Part shown: piece by piece, positions 37,058 to 47,014 of the stretch
How the letters are laid out: each line of letters starts with the position of its first letter
Position numbering within the stretch: position 1 is the stretch's first letter
Assembly (NCBI RefSeq): GCF_900109705.1
Contig: NZ_FOAI01000009.1
Location: 1-64,000 of the forward strand
Length of the DNA: 64,000 nt
Origin: Roseivivax marinus
GTDB taxonomy: Bacteria; Pseudomonadota; Alphaproteobacteria; Rhodobacterales; Rhodobacteraceae
Reading direction: 5' to 3'
Position numbers and translations under genes: made by a program
Notes under the pieces: model-generated
Databases searched by the model: none
What the model saw: only the letters and a program-made list of their open reading frames with translations
What the model was told of the DNA's origin: nothing

Positions 37058-38440
37058 ATGACCGACACGCTGAAGTGCATCTCCCCGATCGACGGCTCGG
37101 TGTTCGCCGAACGCCCCGTCCTGAGCGTCGAGGAGGGCCGCGCCGCCGCCGGGCGTGCGCGTGCCGCGCAGGCCGACTGGGCCGCCCGTCCGATCCGCGA
37201 GCGCGCGGATCTCGTGCTCAAGGGCATCGCCGCGGTGGGCGAGATGAACGACGAGATCGTGCCCGAACTTGCGCGCATGATGGGCCGCCCGGTCCGCTAT
37301 GGCGGAGAGTTCGGCGGCTTCGAGGAGCGCGGCTCCTACATGGCGCAGATCGCCGAGGAGGCGCTGGCCGACATCGAGGTCGGCGACGACGACCAGTTCC
37401 GCCGCTACATCCGGCGCCTGCCGTGGGGCGTGGCGTTCGTGGTCGCGCCGTGGAACTACCCGTGGATGACCGCGATCAACACCGTCGCCCCGGCGCTGAT
37501 CGCAGGCAACACCGTCGTTCTCAAGCACGCCACTCAGACGCTGCTGGTTGGCGAGCGTATGGCACGCGCCTTTCACTCGGTCGGCATCCCCGAGGACGTT
37601 TTGCAGAACGTGTTCCTGTCCCACGACACCACCAACACGCTGATCGGTGAGCGGGCCTTCGACTTCGTGAACTTCACCGGGTCCGTCGGGGGCGGGCAGG
37701 CGATGGAGCGCGCGGCGGCGGGCACCTTCGTGCCGGTGGCGACCGAACTCGGCGGCAAGGACCCGGGCTATGTCATGGACGACGCCGACCTCGACGCGGC
37801 GGTGAACGGCCTGATGGACGGCGCCATGTTCAACGCCGGTCAGTGCTGCTGCGGGATCGAACGCATCTACGTCCACGAGAGCCTCTACGACAGCTTCGTC
37901 GAGAAGGCGGTGGCCTGGGTGAACGAGCTGACCCTCGGCAATCCGCTGGACGAGGCAACCAGCATCGGGCCCATGGCCAATGTGCGCTTCGCGCAGGTCG
38001 TGCGGGACCAGGTCGAAAAGGCCGTGGCGGCGGGTGCCACCGCGCATATCGCGACGATGCCGGCGGATGACGGCGGTGCCTACCTGACACCGCAGATCCT
38101 CACCGGGGTCACTCACGACATGGATGTGATGCGCGAGGAAAGCTTCGGACCGGTGGTCGGCATCATGCCGGTCAAGGACGATGACGAGGCCGTCGCTCTT
38201 ATGAACGACTGCAAGTTCGGCCTCACCGCCAGCCTCTGGACGCGCGATGTCGAGCGCGCGGCGCGCGTGGGCGACAGGGTCGAGACCGGCACGCTCTTCA
38301 TGAATCGCGCCGACTACCTCGATCCCGCGCTGTGCTGGACGGGCTGCAAGGACACCGGGCGCGGCGCCGGCCTTTCGGTGCTGGGCTTCCACGCCCTGAC
38401 GCGGCCGAAGTCCTACCACCTGAAAAAGACCACGGCCTGA
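37058..38440 (+). CDS. NAD(P)-dependent aldehyde dehydrogenase
   Basis: The 460-residue product is a standard aldehyde dehydrogenase: VVAPWNYPWM, TGSVGGGQAM, catalytic Glu230 in ATELGGKDPGYV and catalytic Cys264 in FNAGQCCCGIE. It lies between the ligase and an alcohol dehydrogenase and would oxidise the aldehyde made by the latter to an acid. Succinate-semialdehyde-like and gamma-glutamyl-aminobutyraldehyde-like substrates are both possible. GGAGCGAC precedes the ATG. Confidence 0.92.
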   Translation: MTDTLKCISPIDGSVFAERPVLSVEEGRAAAGRARAAQADWAARPIRERADLVLKGIAAVGEMNDEIVPELARMMGRPVRYGGEFGGFEERGSYMAQIAEEALADIEVGDDDQFRRYIRRLPWGVAFVVAPWNYPWMTAINTVAPALIAGNTVVLKHATQTLLVGERMARAFHSVGIPEDVLQNVFLSHDTTNTLIGERAFDFVNFTGSVGGGQAMERAAAGTFVPVATELGGKDPGYVMDDADLDAAVNGLMDGAMFNAGQCCCGIERIYVHESLYDSFVEKAVAWVNELTLGNPLDEATSIGPMANVRFAQVVRDQVEKAVAAGATAHIATMPADDGGAYLTPQILTGVTHDMDVMREESFGPVVGIMPVKDDDEAVALMNDCKFGLTASLWTRDVERAARVGDRVETGTLFMNRADYLDPALCWTGCKDTGRGAGLSVLGFHALTRPKSYHLKKTTA

Positions 38441-38450
38441 CCGGCCGACA

Positions 38451-38474
38451 GGCGCGGGGCAGGGGCCTCGCGCC
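38451..38474 (+). other. Intra-operon hairpin between aldehyde and alcohol dehydrogenase genes
   Basis: Arms 38451-38460 and 38465-38474 pair over 10 bp (one G-T) around AGGG. No T run follows; the ribosome binding site of the next gene (AGAAGAAGG) lies about 20 bases downstream. Confidence 0.4.
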
Positions 38475-38504
38475 GCCACACCCCCAAGAGAAGAAGGTGA
38501 TCCC

Positions 38505-39650
38505 ATGAGCCCCACCGGCACCTGGTCCTATCCCACCGCCATCCGTTTCGGCGCCGGGCGCCTCAAGGAGCTGCCCGACGCCTGCGCCGCGGCCGGCATC
38601 AAGAAACCGCTTCTGGTGACCGACCGCGGCCTCGCCCCGCTCGACATCACGACGCGCGCGCTCGACATCCTCGAGGGCGCAGGGCTTGGCCGGGCGATGT
38701 TCGCCGAGGTCGATCCGAACCCGAACGAGAAGAACCTCGCGGCAGGGATCGAGGCGTACAAGGCCGGCGGCCATGACGGCGTGATCGCCTTCGGTGGCGG
38801 CTCGGGCCTCGACCTCGGCAAGATGGTCGCCTTCATGTGCGGCCAGACCCGGCCGGTGTGGGACTTCGAGGACATCGGCGACTGGTGGACCCGCGCCGAC
38901 GCGTCCGCCATCGCGCCCAACATCTGCGTGCCGACGACCGCCGGCACCGGCTCCGAGGTGGGGCGCGCCAGCGTCATCACCAATTCCGAGACGCATGTGA
39001 AGAAAATCATCTTCCATCCGAAGGTGCTGCCCTCGGTGGTCATCGCCGACCCCGAGCTGACCGTGGGAATGCCCAAGGCGATCACCGCCGGAACCGGCCT
39101 CGACGCCTTCGCGCACTGCGTCGAGGCGTTCTCGTCGCCGCATTACCACCCGATGAGCCAGGGCATCGCGCTGGAGGGGATGCGGCTGGTGATCGAGAAC
39201 CTGCCGCGCGCCTATGCCACGCCGGACGATCTTGAGGCGCGGGCGCACATGATGTCGGCGGCCGCGATGGGCGCGACCGCGTTCCAGAAGGGCCTCGGTG
39301 CGATCCATGCGCTCAGCCACCCCGTGGGTGCGGTCTTCAACACGCACCACGGCACCACCAACGCGGTCTGCATGCCTGCCGTTCTGGACCTGAACGAGCC
39401 GAAGATCCGCGACCGTTTCGACCGGGCCGCCCCATATCTCGGGATCGAGGGCGGCTACGACGGCTTCCGCGCCTTCGTGCAGGAGTTCAACGACGGCTTC
39501 GGCATCCCCCGCCAGCTGCGCGATCTGGGCGTCACGGCGGGCCGGGTCGACGACATGGTGGCGATGGCGCTGGAGGACCCGTCCTGCGGTGGCAATCCGG
39601 TGACGCTGGATGCGGACAACGTGCGGGCACTCTACGAGGCGGTGATCTGA
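38505..39650 (+). CDS. Iron-containing alcohol dehydrogenase
   Basis: The 381-residue product is a group III alcohol dehydrogenase. The NAD(P)-binding motif is FGGGSGLDLGK and the conserved PTTAGTGSEVGRAS follows. The metal-binding region runs GTGLDAFAHCVEAFSS and IHALSHPVGAVFNTHHGTTNA with the expected Asp and three His. It would oxidise an alcohol to an aldehyde for the adjacent aldehyde dehydrogenase. It is the last gene of the operon that starts at 31802. Confidence 0.93.
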   Translation: MSPTGTWSYPTAIRFGAGRLKELPDACAAAGIKKPLLVTDRGLAPLDITTRALDILEGAGLGRAMFAEVDPNPNEKNLAAGIEAYKAGGHDGVIAFGGGSGLDLGKMVAFMCGQTRPVWDFEDIGDWWTRADASAIAPNICVPTTAGTGSEVGRASVITNSETHVKKIIFHPKVLPSVVIADPELTVGMPKAITAGTGLDAFAHCVEAFSSPHYHPMSQGIALEGMRLVIENLPRAYATPDDLEARAHMMSAAAMGATAFQKGLGAIHALSHPVGAVFNTHHGTTNAVCMPAVLDLNEPKIRDRFDRAAPYLGIEGGYDGFRAFVQEFNDGFGIPRQLRDLGVTAGRVDDMVAMALEDPSCGGNPVTLDADNVRALYEAVI

Positions 39651-39659
39651 TCGCCCGGC

Positions 39660-39681
39660 GGCGCGCCCGTGCGGGCGCGCC
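39660..39681 (+). terminator. GC hairpin at the end of the TRAP operon
   Basis: Arms 39660-39668 and 39673-39681 pair perfectly over 9 bp with loop GTGC, 10 bases past the stop of the alcohol dehydrogenase gene. There is no T run, so it may be Rho-assisted. The 331-base gap 39651-39981 shows no convincing gene otherwise; open frames there lack ribosome binding sites and homology. Confidence 0.5.
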
Positions 39682-39981
39682 GCGATCGATCGACGACTCG
39701 AAATTCCCGCGGCGCTTTTCCGGCGGCCTTGTGCCTGCAAGACTTGCACTGGTGCGTGATGGATCGGCTGCGCGCGCGTCTCGTCATGCGCGTGTCACCG
39801 CGATGCCCGATCAGGGCTTGCGCGCCGCGGCGTCATTGCTCAGGCAGGGACGTGCGGAGGTGCCCGTGCGCCGCACGACTACAGGTCGGCATGGTGTTAG
39901 CGGTATCGCCGTGGCATATCTTGCGCGCGCGGCCTTGGCGGCGCGGCTGACGGACCAACAGACGAGGGCAGGACTCCGACC

Positions 39982-41427
39982 ATGAGACGCACCCGAAACG
40001 TGAAGATCGTGGCCACGCTCGGCCCGGCCTCCTCCACCTACGAACAGATCAAGGCACTGCACGAGGCAGGCGCCGACGTGTTCCGGCTCAACATGAGCCA
40101 CGGCACGCACGACGAGATCGCCAAGCGGCACGAGATCATCCGCAAGGTGGAGGCCGATCTGTCCTCGACCATCGCGATCCTCGCCGACCTTCAGGGCCCC
40201 AAGCTGCGCGTCGGCGTCTTCGCCAACGGCTCCGAGGAACTGGTTGAGGGCGCGTCCTTCCGGCTCGATCTCGACGACGCGGAGGGCGACGCGAAGCGCG
40301 TGCAACTGCCGCACCCCGAGATTTTCCAGGTGCTCGAACCGGGCGCCTCGCTGCTGGTGAACGACGGCAAGATCCGCCTCAAGGTGAAGGATTGCGGCCC
40401 CGAGTTTGCCGACTGCGAGGTTGTCGTCGGTGGCACGATCTCGAACCGCAAGGGCGTGAACGTGCCGGACGTGGTGCTGCCGCTGGCCGCGCTGTCGGAC
40501 AAGGACCGCACCGACCTCGAATTCGTCTGCGACCTCGGTGTCGACTGGCTGGCGCTGTCCTTCGTGCAGCGCCCCGAGGATGTCCACGAGGCGCGCACGC
40601 TGGCACGCGGTCGTGCGGCGATCCTGTCGAAGATCGAGAAGCCGGCGGCGGTACGCAGCTTTGACGCCATCCTCGAGGCCTCCGACGGCATCATGGTCGC
40701 ACGCGGTGACCTGGGCGTCGAGCTTCCGGTTCAGAATGTGCCCCCGATCCAGAAGCGCCTGACACGCGCCTGTCGCGCCGCCGCCAAGCCGGTGATCGTG
40801 GCGACCCAGATGCTCGAATCGATGATCGAAAGTCCGATGCCCACCCGTGCCGAGGTGTCCGACGTCGCGACCGCGATCTACGAGGGCTCGGACGCGATCA
40901 TGCTGTCGGCTGAATCCGCTGCCGGCCAGTATCCGATCGAGGCGGTCACGACGATGGACAACGTGGCCCGCGAGGTCGAGAGCGACGACAACTACCGCCA
41001 GATCATCAATGCCCAGCGGGGCGCCGAGCGCGCGACTGTCGCGGACGCGATTGTCGCCGCCGCGCGCGAGATCACCGAGACCACCGACATCAAGGCGATC
41101 TGCTGCTACACCCAGTCGGGCACGACGGCGCTCCTGGTGGCGCGCGAGCGGCCTCCGGTGCCGATCCTCGCGCTGTCCTCGTCGCAGATCACCGCGCGCC
41201 GGCTGGCGCTCTCGTGGGGAACGAAGTGCGTGCAGACCGCCGAGCTCGACCGCTTCAAGAGCGCGGTGGTCAACGCGGCACGGGCGGCGCGGGCTTTGGG
41301 CTACGCCGGTCCCGACGACCAGATCGTCGTGACCGCGGGTGTGCCCTTCAACACCACCGGAACCACCAACATCCTGCGCGTCGCCCCGTGCGACGAGCGG
41401 CTGATCTTCTCGACAGACCCCGAGTGA
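39982..41427 (+). CDS. pyk: Pyruvate kinase
   Basis: The 481-residue product begins [20 protein letters not shown]. It has the substrate and metal segments [32 protein letters not shown] and the active-site helix [37 protein letters not shown]. It makes pyruvate and ATP from phosphoenolpyruvate. The C-terminal allosteric domain is present. Full length for the family. Confidence 0.97.
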   Translation: MRRTRNVKIVATLGPASSTYEQIKALHEAGADVFRLNMSHGTHDEIAKRHEIIRKVEADLSSTIAILADLQGPKLRVGVFANGSEELVEGASFRLDLDDAEGDAKRVQLPHPEIFQVLEPGASLLVNDGKIRLKVKDCGPEFADCEVVVGGTISNRKGVNVPDVVLPLAALSDKDRTDLEFVCDLGVDWLALSFVQRPEDVHEARTLARGRAAILSKIEKPAAVRSFDAILEASDGIMVARGDLGVELPVQNVPPIQKRLTRACRAAAKPVIVATQMLESMIESPMPTRAEVSDVATAIYEGSDAIMLSAESAAGQYPIEAVTTMDNVAREVESDDNYRQIINAQRGAERATVADAIVAAAREITETTDIKAICCYTQSGTTALLVARERPPVPILALSSSQITARRLALSWGTKCVQTAELDRFKSAVVNAARAARALGYAGPDDQIVVTAGVPFNTTGTTNILRVAPCDERLIFSTDPE

Positions 41428-41636
41428 TCGGGTGCGCCGCCGGGGCAGGGGCCCTGCGCGGCGTGTCGCCCGTGGCGCGGTCCGGTGCAGCGATGCATCG
41501 GTCCGCGGTATGCGCTCCTGGGCCAGATTGGCGTGGCGCAAGCCTGCCGGTATCCTGCTACGCATCGTGCCCGATATGGTCGCGCCCCGAGCGGGGCGTA
41601 CCGGGTGCCGGACCGCCGCAGGAGACACCGTCCGCC

Positions 41637-41861
41637 ATGCCCCCCGATCTCGCCCTGACCATCGGCCTCATCCTCGCGGTCTTCGCGATCCCCTCCATCG
41701 TCTCGGCGATGTCCGACGGTCGGGCGCCGCGGATCTCGGCGCTGGTGGTGACGATCTCGGGCGGGCTTCTGATCTACGCCCTGCGCGCCCGTCCCGGCGG
41801 CTATGTGCCGGCCGAGATTCCCGACGTCATGGTTCGCACGATCTCCGCCCTCTTGAACTGA
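41637..41861 (+). CDS. Small membrane protein, 74 aa
   Basis: The product begins [20 protein letters not shown] and has two hydrophobic segments (about 5-25 and 36-52) separated by a short polar loop ([10 protein letters not shown]). I do not know its function; similar small proteins are common in this bacterial family from memory. CAGGAGAC lies about 12 bases upstream of the ATG, slightly far. It is located between pyk and rpmI on the same strand. The high third-position GC supports coding. Confidence 0.65.
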   Translation: MPPDLALTIGLILAVFAIPSIVSAMSDGRAPRISALVVTISGGLLIYALRARPGGYVPAEIPDVMVRTISALLN

Positions 41862-41977
41862 GCTCTTGCATTGCGCCCGAACCTCGTCTATCGGGCGCCA
41901 CTCACCATCCGCGCGGCCGGCCAAATCGGTATGCCGTGTCGCGGGGCACCCGTATCTTCCGTTCAAGGAGGCCCGAA

Positions 41978-42178
41978 ATGCCGAAGATGAAGACGAAATC
42001 CAGCGCCAAGAAGCGCTTCAAGGTCTCGGCCAGCGGCAAGGTCATTGCCGGCCAGGCCGGCAAGCGCCACGGCATGATCAAGCGCCACAAGAAGTTCATC
42101 CGCGACGCGCGGGGCACCACGACGCTGTCCGCACCCGACGCGAAAATCGTCAAGGGCTACATGCCCTACGACCGCTGA
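41978..42178 (+). CDS. rpmI: 50S ribosomal protein L35
   Basis: The product is 66 residues, standard for L35, beginning [27 protein letters not shown] lies 8 bases before ATG. It is paired with rplT after 26 bases. infC, which often precedes rpmI, is not here. Confidence 0.97.
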   Translation: MPKMKTKSSAKKRFKVSASGKVIAGQAGKRHGMIKRHKKFIRDARGTTTLSAPDAKIVKGYMPYDR

Positions 42179-42204
42179 ACGTCTGATCGAGAAGGAGCTG
42201 CATC

Positions 42205-42570
42205 ATGTCCAGGACCAAAGGCGGAACCGTCACCCACGCCCGTCACAAGAAAATCACGAAGGCCGCGAAGGGCTATTACGGCCGTCGCAAGAACACCTTC
42301 AAGGTCGCGAGCCAGGCCGTCGACAAGGCCAACCAGTACGCGACCCGCGACCGCAAGAACCGCAAGCGCAACTTCCGCGCCCTGTGGATCCAGCGCATCA
42401 ACGCCGCCGTGCGTGCCCATGACGAAAGCCTGACCTACTCGCGCTTCGTCGGCGGCCTCGCGAAGGCCGGCATCGAGGTCGACCGCAAGGTGCTCGCCGA
42501 CCTCGCCGTGCACGAGCCCGAGGCGTTCGGCGCGATCGTCGAGAAGGCGAAGGGCGCGCTGGCGGCCTGA
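42205..42570 (+). CDS. rplT: 50S ribosomal protein L20
   Basis: The product is 121 residues, beginning [20 protein letters not shown] with the conserved [17 protein letters not shown]20 is needed early in 50S assembly and in E. coli represses rpmI-rplT translation. A strong terminator follows, so pheS has a separate promoter. Confidence 0.97.
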   Translation: MSRTKGGTVTHARHKKITKAAKGYYGRRKNTFKVASQAVDKANQYATRDRKNRKRNFRALWIQRINAAVRAHDESLTYSRFVGGLAKAGIEVDRKVLADLAVHEPEAFGAIVEKAKGALAA

Positions 42571-42600
42571 GCCGCGGCGTATTCCGCACGAGATCACGAA

Positions 42601-42628
42601 GGGCCGTCCCGCCGGGGCGGCCCTTTTT
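42601..42628 (+). terminator. Rho-independent terminator after rplT
   Basis: A 10-bp stem (42601-42610 with 42614-42623, one T-G pair, loop GCC) is followed directly by TTTTT. Confidence 0.9.
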
Positions 42629-42718
42629 CGTAGGCCGGGCCGGGTGTCGGGGACGGCGGCTTGCAGAGGCCGCGCGGGGCCGCTAGCTAGGCGGCGGCTC
42701 AGTTTCGAGAGGCTTGCC

Positions 42719-43792
42719 ATGGACGATCTTCGCGACACCTACCTTGCCCGCATCGCGGATGCCGCCGACGAGGCGACGCTCGAGGCGTTGCGCGTCGAGG
42801 CCGTCGGCAAGAAGGGAGCCGTCAGCCTCAAGATGCGCGAACTGGGCAAGATGAGCCCCGAGGAGCGGCAGGTCATGGGACCGAAGCTCAACGCGCTCAA
42901 GGACGAGATCAATTCGGCGCTGGCCGCCAAGAAGGCCGCGCTGGCCGATGCCGCGCTCGACGAACGCCTGCGGACCGAGTGGCTCGATGTGACGCTGCCT
43001 GCGCGGCTGCGGCGGCAGGGCACCATCCACCCGATCAGCCAGGTGACCGAAGAGGTGACTGCGATCTTCGCGGACATGGGCTTTGCCGTGGCCGAAGGTC
43101 CGCAGATCGATACCGACTGGTACAATTTCGACGCGCTGAACATCCCGTCTCATCACCCCGCGCGGGCCGAGATGGATACCTTCTATATGCATCGGGCCGA
43201 GGGAGACGACCGCCCGCCACACGTGCTGCGGACGCACACCTCGCCGGTGCAGATCCGGCACATGGAAAAGTACGGCGCGCCCTGCCGTATCATCGCGCCG
43301 GGCCGCGTCTACCGCGCCGATTTCGACCAGACCCACACGCCGATGTTCCATCAGGTCGAAGGCCTTGCGCTCGACAAGGACATCTCCATGGCGAACCTCA
43401 AATGGGTGCTCGAGGAGTTCTTTGCCGCCTTCTTCGAGGTCGACGGCATCAAGACCCGCTTCCGTGCCTCGCACTTCCCCTTCACCGAGCCGTCGGCCGA
43501 GGTCGACATCCAGTGCTCGTGGGAGGGCGGCCAGCTCAAGATCGGCGAGGGTGACGGCTGGCTCGAGGTGCTGGGCTCGGGCATGGTCCATCCCAAGGTG
43601 CTGCAGGCCGGTGGCGTCGATCCCGCCGAATGGCAGGGCTTCGCTTTCGGCATGGGCATCGACCGGATCGCCATGCTGAAATACGGCATCCCCGACCTGC
43701 GCGCCTTCTTCGACAGCGACCTGCGCTGGCTGCGCCACTACGGCTTCGGCGCCCTCGACGTGCCGACGCTGCACGGCGGGCTGTCCCGGTAA
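42719..43792 (+). CDS. pheS: Phenylalanyl-tRNA synthetase alpha subunit
   Basis: The product is 357 residues. The N-terminal coiled coil is followed by the class II core: [20 protein letters not shown], the motif 2 region [21 protein letters not shown], and motif 3 [19 protein letters not shown]. It charges tRNA-Phe with PheT as an alpha2-beta2 tetramer. The ATG at 42719 gives the usual start; an upstream in-frame ATG lies in the terminator area. It is separated from pheT by a small membrane protein gene. Confidence 0.97.
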   Translation: MDDLRDTYLARIADAADEATLEALRVEAVGKKGAVSLKMRELGKMSPEERQVMGPKLNALKDEINSALAAKKAALADAALDERLRTEWLDVTLPARLRRQGTIHPISQVTEEVTAIFADMGFAVAEGPQIDTDWYNFDALNIPSHHPARAEMDTFYMHRAEGDDRPPHVLRTHTSPVQIRHMEKYGAPCRIIAPGRVYRADFDQTHTPMFHQVEGLALDKDISMANLKWVLEEFFAAFFEVDGIKTRFRASHFPFTEPSAEVDIQCSWEGGQLKIGEGDGWLEVLGSGMVHPKVLQAGGVDPAEWQGFAFGMGIDRIAMLKYGIPDLRAFFDSDLRWLRHYGFGALDVPTLHGGLSR

Positions 43793-44173
43793 AAGGTAGG
43801 GCAGCGCGTGTCTCGCGTGCCGCATGTGCATGGGGCGACTTGCCCTTCGCTCGAAAGCCCCGGAGCGCGAACGCCTTCAGCCAGAGGCGCCGGGGGACCA
43901 GTCCAATGCGCCCGACCCTCGTCGCTGGAGGGCGCGTTGGCGATGCCAACCTCTCCGCACGGCCGTCCTCCAGGGTTTGCGGGATAAAGCGCTGATCGCG
44001 CCCGGACCGCCCGCGCCCGTCCAGGGGTAGGCGCGGCTCAAGGCGCAGGGTGGAAGCCATCGCGTCCGTCACGTAGCCCTCCGCCCTTTGTTCTCCTGCA
44101 CCACCCGTCCAAGGAAACCCGGTGGGCCGCTTATTCATTCCACTTGGGACAGCACGAACCCGAGGGAAGACCG
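43793..44173 (+). other. 381-base gap with nested inverted repeats
   Basis: I see no gene here. A nested structure is visible: an outer pair CTGGAGG (43925-43931) with CCTCCAG (43967-43973) encloses a hairpin GTTGGC-GAT-GCCAAC (43936-43950). Open frames on the minus strand cross it but show no homology or ribosome binding site. It could be a structured untranslated leader for the following gene or an intergenic repeat element. Confidence 0.35.
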
Positions 44174-44464
44174 ATGCAGCTATTCCGCCACGAGACCCGC
44201 CAGAGCACCGAACACACGCGCAAGCTCTACGCTCGTTACGCGCTCGCTCACACGATGGTCGATTTTCTCGCGGCGGTGCTCTTCCTCGTGGGGTCGGTAC
44301 TGTTCTTCTGGAACGAACTGGAGACCGCGGCGATCTGGTGTTTCGTGGTGGGCTCGGTGTTCTTCTGCGTGAAGCCGACGCTGAAGCTCGCCCGTGAAAT
44401 CCACATGTGGCGCGCCGGCAAGACGGATGCGCTGGCCGAGGAAGAGGAGGGCGCGCTTATCTGA
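44174..44464 (+). CDS. YrhK-like small membrane protein
   Basis: The 96-residue product has two close transmembrane helices (about 32-50 and 54-72) with the pattern FLVGSVLFFWNELETAAIWCFVVGSVFF that I associate with the YrhK domain. It ends in an acidic tail. Function unknown. GAGGGAAG is 7 bases before the ATG at 44174. It lies between pheS and pheT, an unusual place, and may share their transcript. Confidence 0.75.
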   Translation: MQLFRHETRQSTEHTRKLYARYALAHTMVDFLAAVLFLVGSVLFFWNELETAAIWCFVVGSVFFCVKPTLKLAREIHMWRAGKTDALAEEEEGALI

Positions 44465-44553
44465 GCAGCCCTGCACACCCGGGCGCCCTTTCCCCCTCCG
44501 CGCCGATGGGCTAGAGCGGCCCGGACCCGACGACCGACCCGAGGCCGAAGCTC

Positions 44554-46950
44554 ATGAAGTTCACCCTGTCCTGGCTCAAGGATCACCTCGACACCACCGC
44601 GACCGTCGACGAGATCGCCGAAACGCTCACCGATCTCGGGCTCGAGGTCGAGGGGATCGAGAACCCCGCCGAGGCGCTGCGCCCGTTCACCATCGGCAAG
44701 GTGGTGGCGGCCGAAAAGCATCCGGATGCGGACAAGCTGAAGGTGTGCCGCGTCGAGACCGACACCGGCGAGAGCCAGATCATCTGCGGTGCCCCGAACG
44801 CGCGCGAGGGGATCACGGTCGTCGTTGCCAAGCCAGGGACCTACGTGCCCGGCATCGACACCACCATCCAGATCGGCAAGATCCGCGGCGTCGAGAGCCA
44901 CGGGATGATGTGCTCGGAACGCGAGATGGAGTTGAGCGACGAGCACAACGGCATCATCGAGCTGCCGTCGGGCGAGGTCGGCCAGAGCTTTGCCGACTGG
45001 CTGGCGCAGAACGACCCCGCCAAGGTCGATCCGGTGATCGAGATCGCCATCACCCCGAACCGCCCCGACGCGCTGGGCGTGCGCGGCATCGCCCGCGACC
45101 TCGCGGCGCGTGGTCTCGGCACGCTCAAGGCACGTGACCTCGACCCGGTGCCCGGCAGCTTCGACAGCCCGTTGACCGTCAGCATCGACGAGGGCGCCCG
45201 CGACGGCTGCCCGGTCTTTTATGGGCGCCTGATCCGCGGCGTGACGAACGGCCCCAGCCCGGCCTGGCTTCAGGACGCGCTGAAGGCCATCGGCCTGCGC
45301 CCGATCTCGTTCCTCGTGGACGTGACCAACTTCTTCACCTTCGACCGCAACCGCCCGCTGCACGTCTTCGATGCCGACAAGGTGTCGGGGAACCTGCGGG
45401 TTCACGCGGCCGAGGGCGGCGAGACGCTCGAGGCACTGGACGAGCGGACCTACACGCTCGAGCCCGGCATGATCGCGATCTCGGACGACGCCGGCGTGCA
45501 GAGCCTTGGCGGCATCATGGGGGGCGAGACCACCGGCGTGACCGAGGACACCGTCAACGTCTTCGTCGAGGCCGCGTTCTTCGACCCGATCCGCACGGCA
45601 TTCACGGGCCGCGCGCTCAAGATCAACTCCGACGCCCGTTACCGGTTCGAGCGCGGGATCGACCCCGAGTGGACGCCGCACGGGATCGAGCACGCCACGC
45701 GCATGATCCTCGACCATGCCGGCGGCGAGGCGAGCCACGTCGTCAAGGCGGGCGAAATCCCCGATCACGCGCGGGCCTACACGCTCGACACCGACCGCTG
45801 TTCGCGCCTCGTGGGCATGGAGATCCCCGCCGAGACGCAGCGCGCGACGCTGACCGCGCTGGGCTTCACGATGGAGGGCGACACCGCCCACGTGCCGTCC
45901 TGGCGTCCCGACGTGATGGGCGAGGCCGACCTCGTGGAGGAAGTGGCGCGGATCGCGTCCCTGACGAAGCTCGAGGGCAAGCCGATGCCCCGGATGACCG
46001 ACGGCGTGCCGAAGCCGATCCTGTCGCCGCTGCAGAAGCGCGAGCAGGCGGCGCGGCGCACGGCGGCAACGCTCGGCTACAACGAGTGCGTCACCTACTC
46101 GTTCATCGACCGCGAGGCCGCGTCGCTGTTCGGGGGCGGCGACGACGCCACCATGCTCGCCAACCCGATTTCGTCCGAGATGAGCCACATGCGTCCCGCC
46201 CTGCTGCCGGGCCTGTTGCGCGCCGCGGCGCGCAATCAGGCGCGCGGTGCCGGCGATCAGGCTCTGTTCGAACTGGGCTACGCCTTCTCGGGCGGCGAGC
46301 CGGGCGAGCAAGCGCAGATGCTGACCGGCCTGATGGTCGGCCGCACCGGGCCGAAGGATGTGCACGGCAGCGCCCGCGCGGTCGACGTTTTCGACGTGAA
46401 GGCCGACGCGGAGGCGGTTCTCGCCGCCATCGGCGCGCCGGCCAAGGTGCAGATCCAGCGCACCGGCGATGCGTGGTGGCATCCCGGCCGGCACGGCGTC
46501 ATCTGCCTCGGGCCGAAGAAGGTGCTGGGCGTCTACGGCGAGGTGCATCCGCGCATCCTCGAAGCGCTCGACGTGAAGGGCCCGGCCGTGGCGTTCACCG
46601 TGTTCCCCGAGGCAGTGCCGCTGCCCAAGCAGGTCCGGACCACGCGCCCGGCGCTCGAAGCCACCGATCTCCAGGCGGTTGAACGCGACTTCGCCTTCGT
46701 TGTGGACGCGGACGTGGCCTCGCTCGACCTCGTGAACGCGGCGGCGGGTGCGGACAAGGCGCTGATTTCAGACGTGCGGGTGTTCGACGAATTCGTCGGC
46801 GGCAGCCTCGGCGAGGGCAAGAAGTCCCTCGCGGTCACCGTGCGCCTGCAACCGCGCGATGCCACGCTGACCGACAAGGATATCGAGGCCGTTTCGGCCA
46901 AGGTCGTCGAAAAGGTGCAGAAGGCCACGGGCGCCGAACTGCGCGGCTGA
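44554..46950 (+). CDS. pheT: Phenylalanyl-tRNA synthetase beta subunit
   Basis: The 798-residue product has the tRNA-binding EMAP-like domain (about 40-150: ADKLKVCRVETDTG), the B3/B4 editing domain (about 210-380: GIMGGETTGVTEDT) and the B5 domain. The synthetase-like core and a C-terminal anticodon-binding FDX-ACB domain follow (AVERDFAFVVDADV, about 705-798). Full length. A terminator begins 28 bases after the stop. Confidence 0.97.
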   Translation: MKFTLSWLKDHLDTTATVDEIAETLTDLGLEVEGIENPAEALRPFTIGKVVAAEKHPDADKLKVCRVETDTGESQIICGAPNAREGITVVVAKPGTYVPGIDTTIQIGKIRGVESHGMMCSEREMELSDEHNGIIELPSGEVGQSFADWLAQNDPAKVDPVIEIAITPNRPDALGVRGIARDLAARGLGTLKARDLDPVPGSFDSPLTVSIDEGARDGCPVFYGRLIRGVTNGPSPAWLQDALKAIGLRPISFLVDVTNFFTFDRNRPLHVFDADKVSGNLRVHAAEGGETLEALDERTYTLEPGMIAISDDAGVQSLGGIMGGETTGVTEDTVNVFVEAAFFDPIRTAFTGRALKINSDARYRFERGIDPEWTPHGIEHATRMILDHAGGEASHVVKAGEIPDHARAYTLDTDRCSRLVGMEIPAETQRATLTALGFTMEGDTAHVPSWRPDVMGEADLVEEVARIASLTKLEGKPMPRMTDGVPKPILSPLQKREQAARRTAATLGYNECVTYSFIDREAASLFGGGDDATMLANPISSEMSHMRPALLPGLLRAAARNQARGAGDQALFELGYAFSGGEPGEQAQMLTGLMVGRTGPKDVHGSARAVDVFDVKADAEAVLAAIGAPAKVQIQRTGDAWWHPGRHGVICLGPKKVLGVYGEVHPRILEALDVKGPAVAFTVFPEAVPLPKQVRTTRPALEATDLQAVERDFAFVVDADVASLDLVNAAAGADKALISDVRVFDEFVGGSLGEGKKSLAVTVRLQPRDATLTDKDIEAVSAKVVEKVQKATGAELRG

Positions 46951-46978
46951 GGCTTTGGCGGACCCGCGCGGTCTGCTA

Positions 46979-47013
46979 GGCTCCGGAGGCATTTCAGCCT
47001 TCGGAGCCTTTTT
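46979..47013 (+). terminator. pheT terminator that also holds the next gene's Shine-Dalgarno
   Basis: An 11-bp stem (46979-46989 with 46998-47008, one G-T pair, 8-base loop) is followed by TTTTT at 47009-47013. The next gene begins at 47015, and the only suitable ribosome binding sequence, GGAG at 47003-47006, lies inside the 3' arm. Confidence 0.8.
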
Positions 47014-47014
47014 C

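Noticed and set aside
39651-39981. Several short open frames between the alcohol dehydrogenase and pyk
   Set aside because: None has a ribosome binding site or recognisable sequence, and they overlap each other in different frames.
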